NCBI GenBank assembly: GCA_023614405.1
Contig: CM042690.1
Location: 664,152,802 to 664,216,801 of the forward strand
Length of the DNA: 64,000 bases
Source of the DNA: Avena insularis
Taxonomy: Eukaryota > Streptophyta > Magnoliopsida > Poales > Poaceae
Reading direction: 5' to 3'
The notes beneath the pieces are model-generated. The model did not search any database and had not been told where the DNA came from. It saw nothing but the letters and a program-made list of their open reading frames with translations. The stretch's first letter is position 1, and each line of letters begins with the position of its first letter. This document shows positions 9,992-20,188 of this stretch, in pieces. The position numbers and the translations under genes are program-made.

Positions 9992-10507
9992 TGTTGTCGG
10001 ATTGATGACAAGTACGCCATGAGGGGGTCCTCGAGGCGTGTGGAAGAGAGGGGTGTGAGACGTACGGTGTTCCGGGACGGTGAGCACACAACCCAGATTC
10101 GAATCTGCCGGCTTTGGACGGATCCTACTCCTGCTAGCAATCCAGTAATACGGCAGAGCCGAAATATGGGTTACAAGGGTTCGCCTGTGCGAGTTGAGAT
10201 TGTAGACTATTGAGGGTCTAAAGTGTTGCCCTAAAGGCTCTCCCTAGGATGGCTTATATAGATATCCGGCCTAGGGTTTACAGGAGAGATCTATCCGGCT
10301 ACGACTAAGAGTCGGTTACAGAGTACATCTTGAACTGCAAGTAACACTATGGGCCTAAGTCGGTAAGTCTTCTGGGCCTTCCCGTAGCCGGATTGGACTC
10401 CGTCTTTCTCCCTGACTGGGCCACCCGTGAAGAAAAGCTCTAACCCAAAGTGGGCCACCCTGGTCAGTGAGGAACTGTGAGGATACCCAGAAAGTATATC
10501 CCCAACA
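9992..10507 (-). repeat. F 3' LTR (left copy)
   Basis: A 516-bp LTR starting TGTTGTCGG and ending CCCCAACA, preceded by the TCTTT duplication. It matches the right LTR along its whole length with scattered substitutions and small indels (for example AACCCAG against AAGTTTACCCAG near 10090). The TATA-like CTATATAAG (minus strand) near 10253-10261 would drive transcription leftwards, which fits the minus-strand coding region. Confidence 0.9.
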
Positions 10508-10526
10508 GCAGCCCCCGGAGGCCTCC
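10508..10526 (-). other. F polypurine tract
   Basis: On the minus strand the bases next to the 3' LTR read GGAGGCCTCCGGGGGCTGC, a purine-rich stretch at the place where plus-strand DNA synthesis is normally primed. It is interrupted by pyrimidines, so it is a weak tract. Position is the main evidence. Confidence 0.5.
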
Positions 10527-11055
10527 AAGATCCAAAGTCAGATTCATCATCGTCTAGCTTGATCTTCGGCTTGCAGAATCTTGAAGGGTTCCTGAAACTT
10601 CACAACAAAAAATACGATCTGGGTCTTAAAAATAAGTCGGACCTATCAACAAGTTACTCCGATTTTCCAGCTTGATTTCAAACTAAGACGAAACTTGGTC
10701 TCTAACGCCACCTGACACAAGTCATGGTCAAGTCACGTCATCGGCGGGCATTCCACAAGACGACATCACAGGGTCCGCGGTTCACGGAACCGAGGCGCCG
10801 TTTCAATGTGTGCGCGGAGATCGAGGCGACGTAATCATCGCGTGGGTCCTTCCCAGTTCCTTCCACGATGCGTGGCGGTTACACTGTAGCATTTGCACGA
10901 ATCTTGGCGCGGTTAGGTGGATATAAAGGGTTAGGATTTTCTCCTTCTCTCTTCACCTGTCCTTTGCCTTATCCTCTCCTCCCACAGAGCTCCTCCGTTC
11001 CTCCCCCAAAAAACTCCCAGCGCCGCCCATCCTAGGTCATCTGCCCACCGAAGAA
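10527..11055 (+). promoter_or_regulatory. promoter region of the antisense gene in F (TATA at 10921)
   Basis: This gene-free stretch lies between the F LTR and the ATG at 11056. It contains a good TATA box (ATATAAAGG, 10921-10929) about 130 bp before the ATG, followed by a CT-rich leader (10938-10990) typical of plant 5' leaders. The motif lies outside the LTR, so the antisense gene seems to have its own promoter. No transcript evidence is available here. Confidence 0.5.
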
Positions 11056-14000
11056 ATGGCTTCTTCTTCCTCTTCTGGCTTGGCTGCAGTGGCAGCGACG
11101 GCGGCGATGGAAGCGGCGGTGGAGAAGGAAAGCTTCCGGGGGGTCTGGATCCCCTGCGTGCTTGACAACGAGAATCTCTAGAACGTGGATAATGAAGGGC
11201 TCCTCTGCGTCGGTGACTGGCGGAGTGGCTTCGAGGAAACTGTCCCCAACCCGCACGCCAGCGAGTGGGTCCACTTCGGCACCCACCTCGATAGAGGTTT
11301 GTCGTTTCCTCCATCGGAGTTCTTCTCCGAGGTGATTGACCATTACGGAGTTCAACTCCATCATCTTCCTCCCAACTCTCTTTTAGATATGAGTTCTTAC
11401 GCTTCTTTGTGCGAGGGCTTTCTCAGCATTAGGCCGAGTCTGACCTTATTCCGGTACTATTTTCATGTCCGGAGAAACTCTATTACTGCCAGTGTTCCTT
11501 ACATCACCGGTACTATTAGTTTTTCGCTTAGACGCGAGCGCGCATATCCCAAAATCCTAGCCAGTGACTCGGTCAAACAATGGCCAGCCACATTCTTTTA
11601 TCATAGGGATATTCCGGCTCTCGGCAAAGCCACTGCTTTGCCGGCTTTCATCGATGGAGCTGCGACGGCCCAACCGTCTTGGGATGAGGCTCCTCCGGCT
11701 CTCACTGACGATCTGATCCTCTCTAAGAGGCGGATCGAATACTTGATCAAACACAAAGGACTGAAGGGATCCGACTTGGTCCAATGCTGGGTATCTCGTC
11801 GATCCATTTCTTGATAACGGAGATCGACTGATGCACTCCATCATGTCGTCCAAGAAATACTCCCTCCGCATCAGCCCCAAAGCCTACACTACACAGGGCT
11901 ATATAAGCCAGATCAAGTGGCTGATCAGGGAGCGGATCGAGAGGAGGATCCCAGAGGTTTCTCTGGATATGCATATGGCAGAAAACCCCATAGTGCCGGT
12001 AAGCTTCTAACAGTACACCTTTTTATGTGTTTCAATCTTTGATTTACATTGCAGTACTGATATGTTTTCTTCTTTTTAGCTTGCTGACCTCCCCGAGTCG
12101 GAATTCGCTCCGCTCGAAGGATATCCTCTAGAGTTTTCTCAGGAGACATAAGTGGTACCATTGCCGGACCTTGCGCTCAAGAAGCGCAAAGCTCTGACAG
12201 TGGCTGTTGGCACAAAGGAGGTGCCCGTCGTGAAGAGGTATCTTTCAATCACAACTTCCGCATTTGTACCTTACTCGAATTTTGTTCTGAGACGTAATGT
12301 TTCCGGCTTTATTACATTCTAAGAGCTAAACAACTCATCAAGGGTAAGGGGAAGGGAACTTCTTCGAAGCCTCTATGGCAGACGAAGCTTACCATAGCTT
12401 CTACTGCCGTGGCTCCTCCCACTCCTGCCCTCAACCTTCCGTAACGCCGGTGATTTCTCCGGCTGCCGCAGAAGATCCAGCTCCTTCAACAAAGCCTGCG
12501 ATCCTTGAATCACAAACTAACATCACCATGGGTGAGTCAGATTTAGATAAGGGTGAATCCTCTTTGGGTACGGCAGAAACTTTCGCCGAAAACCTTATCA
12601 GCAATCCGGGACTTGCCAAGTTTGGCCTGTCCCAGAAATCTGCTGAAGAGATCCAGCGGCTAGCCAGGCAATGCCTGGAGAAAAGAAACTTATCTGCCGG
12701 AGAAGAAGCACAAGAAGCAGAAGACATCAAGTTCTCCGACCTTCTTGCGACGAGAGGATAAGGACCGGTGAGGTTCCAACAACACCAGTGATTCCTCTGA
12801 CTCTCGCCGAGAAGGTTGCCGTTGAAGTGAACACGAGTTTAGATAAACTCACTCGTGAACAATATGTAAGTCGGAATTCCAACTCCTGTTTTTCCTTTAT
12901 TTCATATCATATCCTCTAGCCCCCAAGCATGAAGTAGGATATATAGTCCGGGTTTATGCTTCATTGGGATGCGAAAGAATGAACTAGTGTAGCCCCCAAG
13001 GCTCGTGCTGATATTAGCAAAAATATTAGCCCGAGTCTTTAGTAGCTATCCGACTTTGGGTATTCTGACTTACAGAAAGTATGTTCCTATAACCAGGATT
13101 TATTGAAAAATGTCTGTGATAAGCGGAGAGAGATCAAGGCTCTCCGACTTAAAAATGCTGAACTTAAGGTTTCCAAAGATGAGGCCGAAGGTAAACATTT
13201 CGAGACTCAATCCTTGTCTTTCATGTTTTCATAGTCGATTTTTTCCTGAACTGTTGTTCTTTTTGACTTACAGCGCTTGTAAAACAATCCTACGCCATGA
13301 ATGAAGAGGCCGAGAACCTCAAGACTTTGGTGGTGGAGAACAAGGAGCTTCGCCAAGAGCTGGATCAGCTCAAGGCGGATCATGAAAAAAGCATCGCTCA
13401 AATCCTTGAATCCTCCTCCATGGCTACTGATGAGCATGATCGCAAGATCGCCGCTCAAGATCAAAAAATCTCGGACCTCAATAATGAGCTTAGCAGAGAG
13501 AAGGACCTTTCCGAGGCGCTCCGGGCTGAACTCTAGAGTCTTCGGGAAGAGAAGACCAAAATTGACGACGTCATTTTCGGTACGTTCCATCTGTCTGACT
13601 TTTCCTCTTTCTTAGACTTCTCTCAATGTCGGATTTTTCTTAACTTGTTTTGTGTATAGGTCCTCTGAACTTGACGGACTCTTATTCCACCGAGCCCCGC
13701 ACCCACCGGCTTACCCAAGTCGGTGACCTGCTTCATGACTTCCGCCAATATCTTGAGGACATCGGTGAAGCTCTCAAGATCCGGGACATGCACAACATGT
13801 TGGATTTTCAGGTGCGGGACAAGGCAAAGGAGATGTCGCAACTTGTTTTGGATTGGAACATGTCCTACGCGCAGACTGCGGCGCAGAACGCTCTCACCAT
13901 GGTCATGAGCCACCATGGAAACATGGAAATATGGCAAGTGACCAGAGGGTACTGCAAAGTAGATGAAGACGGCCAGGAGCAGGACCTTCAAGCCATCATG

Positions 14001-14210
14001 CACTCCTGCGCCGGATATGGGTGCCACGTGGCTGATTTGACCAGCTACGAGACCCCTTTCTTCACCCGCGTGGACACTCCGCCTCCTCCTCCAGAAGAAT
14101 CAGCAGAAGTTTCCGACGATGAACGCACCACCTCGGATGTGGACATCTCAGAACGATACCAAGGCGGTGTATCCAGCGAGCCGGTAGCTCCTTCCTCTCC
14201 TGCATCATAG
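11056..14210 (+). pseudogene. antisense gene in F: six exons, Transposase_28-like domain and coiled coil
   Basis: The gene runs opposite to gag-pol. Proposed exons are 11056-11998, 12080-12237, 12324-12865, 13076-13190, 13274-13579 and 13660-14210; all five introns begin GT and end AG. Exon 1 encodes a domain like PF04195 ('putative gypsy type transposon'): FSEVIDHYGVQLHHLPPNSL, then YASLCEGFLSIRPSLTLF. Exons 4-5 encode a charged heptad-rich region (KTLVVENKELRQELDQLKAD) likely to form a coiled coil. Exon 6 ends in a proline/acidic tail. Damage: TAG at 11179 and 13534, TAA at 12149, frameshifts near 11800 and 12760. Function unknown. Confidence 0.75.
11999..12079 (+). other. intron 1 of the antisense gene
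   Basis: Begins GTAAGC and ends TTTTTAG after a T-rich stretch, 81 bp. Joining the flanking exons keeps the frame (NPIVP followed by LADLPESEF). The other four introns (12238-12323, 12866-13075, 13191-13273, 13580-13659) also begin GT and end AG, and each joins open frames. This is the strongest evidence that the locus is a spliced gene and not chance ORFs. Confidence 0.7.
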
Positions 14211-14650
14211 ATTAATAGAAATATTTGTGTTATTCTGAAAAACATGATGGGCCTGTAAATATGCAGTACTATAATTTTGCTAGTGCTAAGCTTTTGATCT
14301 ATTCAGCACTTTTGGCTTTAAACTTTTTGCGTGCCTGAAATGTTTACATAAGCACTTGTATTTTTTCGTCCATACTTATCATTTATCTGGCTTTCCGCCT
14401 CGTCCCTTTTGTGAGCCGGCTAAACCTTCTGCCGGAAACTTTGCCGAGCAACGGAGCTCAATTGCTAAACCATTTTAAACTTGGAAACAAAGCCGGCTTC
14501 CAGTACCAACAATTCACTACTCGGAAAATGCCCGCATCCAGCAATCAGACAAATAACCAAAGTAAAGACTAGAAACTTTTAGAGTTATATCCGAGGGTAG
14601 CAGTTTTAGAATCGGAAATCTAAACTAGAACGAACATGAGCATAAAGTAC
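14211..14650. other. F spacer after the antisense gene
   Basis: A non-coding stretch following the antisense stop codon, with an AT-rich start (near 14212-14230) that could hold its polyadenylation signal. It is continuous with 19132-19272 once the solo LTR is removed. I see no gene. Confidence 0.45.
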
Positions 14651-15363
14651 TATAGCATCCCAATTGTCTAACAATTGCAATGCTACTAGCCTAGTCTATA
14701 TATATGCTACTTCCTACATATATTTGTTGCATCATAATTATATCATGCTCATGTCATCATGCCCCCTTGCATTTGAGCATCATATAAAACCCTTTTCCAT
14801 TTGGTTCTTCTCCCATATGCATTAGTAATTGTATTTGGCTCTTGATATATTGTATTTGGTTCTTGATAAATGTTTGATGCCCAAGTTGAGTTGGGGGCAT
14901 ATCTTTTATTCAACTCCATCACCTTTCTTGGACACCACCTTATAATTCCACCATCCTAGATACCCATGAGCTTTTACTTTCTTTTGGCATTTAATCTAGC
15001 TCATGTGGGTTGGGATAGATCCAATTCTATTTTCCTTTAGCTTGGCCTTAATCCATATTTTGGAATGCATGTGTATAAATGCCATGATCATTATTTTGTT
15101 TTCACAAGAACAACATGGCATTTAATGCCCATGCATGGGCCATGCAAATCACCACCATTCTATTCTTTTGGGATTTACTTGGATTTTTGAGTGGAGCTTG
15201 GGCCCTTGGAAATCAATTCATGTTGGCTCTATTCTTTTTGCTCTCACTAAACCCTCATCATATTGATCATGCACTTGATCATGCATCAACAAAAGCACCT
15301 CTCCATTCCTTTGCCCCTCTTTGCTTGATCTTGCATTTGACCATGTTAAAAATCCCTTAACAC

Positions 15364-15407
<44 letters not shown>

Positions 15408-18400
15408 CCTAACCTCCTCTCTCTAACCCTAGCCCTAGACCAAACCCTAACCCCTTACCCTAACCCTCACCTCACCACTCTCCTCTCTCCATGCAGAGCA
15501 CTCCTAGCTGCTCCCCCTCTCTCATTCTTTCTCTCTCTCTGCCAACCAGGGACCCACCCAGCTAACCCATCTACTCCCTAATCTAAACCGGACCATCCCC
15601 TCTAACCTAACCCTAGCCGAGCCTTCCTTGCTCTACCACCCGAGCCTCCCCCTCTCTATTTTCTCTCTCGCTGCCAGCCCGGCTCCACCTGACCTCACCT
15701 GCGCCCCTGGCCCAGCTACAGCCGCCCATGCCCCTCCTGGCCCAGCTGCCATCCTGCCCGAGCCGGACGAGCACATGCTGTTGGAGAAGAAAAGAGGTCG
15801 AAGCCACCTTTTCTCCCGATCCCCCATGACACCTCTCCCTCGCCCTCCTTCTTATCCTCCCCCTTATGCCCCTGCCATAAGAAACCCTCCCCCTGGCCAC
15901 TGCGCCGTCCCCCTCTCCCCTGCCTCCACACGTTTCCACCGCCGGCCACCATCGGCCTCCTCCATCTTCTCTACAAATAGCCGGCAGCGTGGCGACCTTG
16001 GGTGTCGAGGAAGAACAAGTCGTCCCTCTGCATTGTCCCCGTGCTCAACAGCATGCAAGAGGAGCCCCAGGCCGTGCTGCACATCATCGACGCCTTGAAA
16101 CCCTAACCCGCTGGCCTCGCCGTCTTCGCTTCCTCGGCCCGATCCATCACCACCGGCGACACCACGGTGAGCCCCCAATCCTCCCTGACATCTCTGTCCC
16201 TGGCGTTACTCCCTGTTCACGCTGGACCATCTGTCGAGCACGATCTGCGCGCCGGCGTGCACGCACGTTTCCTCGCCACGGCGTCGCGTAAGCCATATCT
16301 AGCCGTCTAGCCTCCTCCTGTCAACACCCCCAAACCCACCGCACTGGTTCCACCTCATTACAAGACGCTGCCGCAGTCGCGGATCGATCCTGTCAGCGCT
16401 ACGCATTGTCGAGCACCATCCCCTCGTCAGAGAATTCAGAGAAGATCCACAGTACTTGTTGGCATCTTTGCACATACACCCCTACCTTTTTACTCTGCTC
16501 AACCCACAATCCATCGAGCCCCACCAGTCAGCCCCTCTAGATTTTTGCAGAAAAGCACCCCAGGTTCCAAAAACCTCAACCCGCCGTCCCTGTCCGAGCC
16601 ATGTGGTTGTGCCTCGTTCGCCACAGGTGGGTCCGCTACAAGATGCTTGGTCCCGCTTGTCAAGAATGTGGTTGGTGAGCCATGTATAAAATGTTTTCCA
16701 TCACAAGCCGTGTCGCCTACAAGATGGTCCCACATGTCTGAGACTGTGGCTAAGTTCAGCTGGGTATAAAAAGTCTGGCAGTTTTCTGTTTAATTAAAAC
16801 ATTTTCAGAAATGATTTAAATATGATTTCAAATCTGTTTTTAATAACTTTTGAATTACAATTCCAAATACTACAAATGGTATATGTTTTGGAATCAGAAA
16901 AATGTGAGGAATTCAAATATGCCATTCAAAATATCTTTTGGGCAAATTAAATTTCGAAATTGTTTAAATGCAATAAAAATGCCTTTTTCTTAAATAATTA
17001 ATAACTTTAATTCTACAACTCCAAATTCGACAAATAATATGTCTAAATCGATCAGCGCGACGAGCCCGTTCTAACTATGCACTCCATGTTCTGAATTGCA
17101 GCATGCATCATATAAATATAAAGTATACAGCAAGTGTTATGAGAGCAAACCGGACTAAAAACTTAATAAAATGCTTTAATCTTGTACCCCACACCTCACC
17201 CATGCCATCCTACATTATTGCGATGCAAATTGTGTATCATTCATCATGGCATGCTTGTTTGCTTGTCGCATTTTTAATTAATATGCTTGTGCACTTTATT
17301 TATGTTGGCCCTTGTTTGTTTGGTTCTTCTTCGAATAGAAAGAAGGTGGGATATATCAGAATCCTGTGAGCACTACCCAGATCCGTCTCTCGCTTCAACT
17401 GAGCTGCTAGGCAAGCACTACCACATGCTTGCATACATATAGCACCTATTGCCTCTATCTTATTCTTGCATGATTGAGTCGCGATTGCATTAAATTGAAG
17501 CCCAAGTACTGCATAGCCTTTACTTTTAAACCCCACTGAAGCTTGTTCCTCCATCCCATGAGCCATTACTACAGGAGTTGTTTGAGCCATGCGGGTCGTA
17601 GAACTGCATGTGTAGGGTATGTGAGTGCCTGATGGATAACGAGGTACCTAAACAACTTAACCTGAGTAGTAATGGGATAACTAATGAAAGAGGCACCGGT
17701 GAGCGATATCTGTTATTTGGTTTTTCATGCTCGCTTGTGTCCCGTAGGACCCCGAGTACTTGATTCCTGTTCCTTGACTATTATCACTATCCACATCCGG
17801 GAGGCCTTATGGACCCCCTGAGCTAGAGCTTGATTCATGTCTATTTCTTGGGGCCACAACTAGTTTGGGGTTTTATTACTATCCTGTACTTATGCCATGC
17901 TTTACCGCTTTATTTATGATTGTGCGTGGAGCACCTGTACTGTTTTGGATCGTGACATCGCCACATTCGACAAGCCCAAGAACACTTTCGGTTCCCAATC
18001 GTTTAAGCATCACACAAACCCTGGGTCCGTTCCGGAGCCGGCCAACTTCGTTGCGGGTAGCTTAGTGGGGTGGCCCCCTGAAATATTTCCGAATCCTGTG
18101 ATCGCTTTGTCGTGAATGCCTCGTTGGGTTTTGATTTGGTTTTTCCGAGGTTGAACGAGTGTGTGTTGCTATTTGTGCACCCCTACAGGGTAAATCTTTC
18201 TGAAAGCCGTGTCCGCGGTTATGGATGACTTGGAGCACAGTTTCTCGATCATAGACAAGCATAACTAAAGTACCTCTTTTAATTTGACTAAGTACTTGAC
18301 TAGTAAATAGTGCAATACTCATGGAATGGTTAATAAAACTGCCAACGGATGGGTTGTTCGTCTGCTTTCTCGTTGGTAAGCGAGAAGGAGGATGGATATG

Positions 18401-19126
18401 TTAATTATACTGTTATAACTGTTGTTACTAATTAACGGACATCCGTCTATCATTGGTTAGGCGGATAGTTAGCGAGTATCTATAGACTTGTTAGTTATTA
18501 TCTTTTGCTGCAATTGCGTCACCTCAGGTTATGTCCCCTTTAGAGGCATAAATACTTGCTGAGTACCCTAGGGTCTCACACGATAAATTGTTTGATTTAG
18601 ATGAACAGGTGTATTCGCAAGATGGATACTGGGTGGAGGAGACGGAAGATGTTGGCAATGATCACTCGGTGTAGAGATTCCGGGAACAGGGATCCGTGAG
18701 ATCTGTGGGCGGGATGTGTTTATTTATGTGGCATCTTATGCCGATTTGCTTCTTATCCGTACTCGGATCTTGTTTTCCGCTTCCGCCTGATACTCTGATG
18801 TTTGATGTATGAGGAGCTATCCAAAAATATTATCTCTATCTAGGATATTTGGATCTTGCAGTATGGCATTGCAATATTTCTATTTCTTTTAGATGGAATG
18901 GCTCTGTGAACAGTTGTATGGTGGCTTGCATACATACTCACTTGTGTATGTAGTTGATCCCTTCGCCTGCCGATTACGCCGCTCGTTCTTGTCCCGATGT
19001 TCAGGAAGTGGTTAGGACGGCCGAAAGGTCTACCTGTGAGTGTCCCCTGGGCTCCACCGTACTATTTTAACCACTTTCGTTCATCCAGGCATGTAACTAA
19101 GAGCGTAATTCACCGAGGTAGTTACA
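14651..19126 (+). mobile_element. 4.5-kb solo LTR inside F
   Basis: The 4476-bp insert is bounded by the 5-bp duplication AGTAC (14646-14650 and 19127-19131). It starts TATAGCATCCC (ancestral TG probably mutated) and ends GTAGTTACA, with no coding domain. Length, TG/CA-like ends and lack of internal region fit a solo LTR left by LTR-LTR recombination. A 4.5-kb LTR is unusually long and recalls the Sukkula-type LARD elements of Triticeae; that name is tentative. Orientation is also tentative because both strands give plausible ends. The open frames at 15628-16098, 15864-16178 and 16545-16769 are GC-rich or low-complexity and I do not count them as genes. Confidence 0.75.
15369..15475. repeat. 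CT microsatellite and CCCTAA-rich run in the solo LTR
   Basis: A (CT)n tract at about 15369-15401 is followed by degenerate AACCCTA/CCCTAACC motifs to about 15471. These look like the CT-rich and telo-box (AAACCCTA) motifs of plant promoters and leaders. The motif is irregular and short, so this is not a telomeric array. Confidence 0.6.
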
Positions 19127-19131
19127 AGTAC

Positions 19132-19272
19132 TTTCAAGCATTCTGGGATTTTCGACTATGACATGATCATTCAGAAATAAGATGGTAAAAACTTCTCAGA
19201 AAAAATTGAGGCAACCAAAACTTTTATTTCTCACAGAACATGTACATATATATGTTTACAAAGAAGGATAAG
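19132..19272. other. F sequence between solo LTR and integrase end
   Basis: Short non-coding remainder of F between the AGTAC duplication and the last integrase codons. Nothing else is recognised. Confidence 0.4.
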
Positions 19273-20184
19273 CTAAGAATAAAAGGGACGTAGCTGAGCA
19301 ATATTCCACGGTCTGTCTAACTCATCCGGATTTGTACTGCCTCCAGCTCTCTTTCTCTTCTTAGTAGCAGGTCTCTCTTTGACTGGCCGCATGTCAGTTA
19401 AGTAGTACGATCCATTGTGCAATACTCGACTAACTAACAAGGGCCCTTCCCATACTAGGGAAAGTTTGTGCTTTATTTTTTGCACAAGCCGGAGAACCAA
19501 ATCACCTTTATTGAAAGATCTATTTCGGACTCTCTGGCTATGATACTTGTGTAACTTCTGCTGATAGGCTGTAGATCTCATTTCAGCAATGACGCGAACT
19601 TCTTCGACTAAGTCGAGATCGTTTTATCGAGAAATCTCGGCAACCTCTTCAATATACGTGGCCACTCTAGGAGAGGTGTGAATCAAATCACTAGGAAGAA
19701 CTGCTTCTGCACCATAGACCAAGAAGAAAGGTGTGTATCCGGTTGACCTGTTTGGAGTCGTTCGTAAACTCCATATTACAGAGGGTAATTCTGTAGCATG
19801 TCATAGTGGTGCTTCGAGTATTGGTTTTAGGCCTTGTAGGATTAAACCATTTGCTCTTTCGACTTGTCCGTTAGCCTGTGAATGTGCGACTGACACAACG
19901 CTGTCAATATTTTGCTCGTGTAATTCAGCCAATTCTCCCATAGAAAAATTACTCCCGTTGTCCGTGATAATGCTATGCGGATAACCATACCGGATTATAA
20001 CATCCTCGACAAATCTTTTGGCTGTTGCTCCATCACAACTAGTGATAGGTTTAGCCTCAATCCATTTGGTGAATTTATCCACCATTACTAAGAGATGAGT
20101 AAATCCACTTGGAGGTCGTTTAAATGGTCCTACCATATCAAGCCCCCAGACCGCAAAGGGCCATGTTATAGGTATTGTTCGCAA
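19273..20184 (-). pseudogene. F integrase (catalytic core and C-terminal part)
   Basis: The 20184-19801 frame holds the integrase core: WPFAVWGLDMVGPF with the first Asp, SIITDNGSNF with the second, and NGQVERAN with the Glu, so the D,D-E triad is visible. Reading then shifts frame (19800-19582: [20 protein letters not shown], one stop) and ends in the 19581-19273 frame (NRSFNKGDLVLRL, PLLVSRVLHNGSYYL). No chromodomain is seen, as expected for Tat. The enzyme would insert the cDNA into chromosomes in the nucleus. Frameshifts make this copy inactive. Confidence 0.85.
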
Positions 20185-20188
20185 CTGA

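Noticed and set aside
15430..15475. Telomere-like CCCTAA repeats
   Set aside because: Only a few irregular copies mixed with other motifs and next to a CT tract, as in plant promoter telo-boxes; not a telomeric array.
15613..16291. Open frames up to 156 codons in the solo LTR
   Set aside because: GC-rich Pro/Ser/Arg-rich frames open on both strands within an LTR, with no motif.
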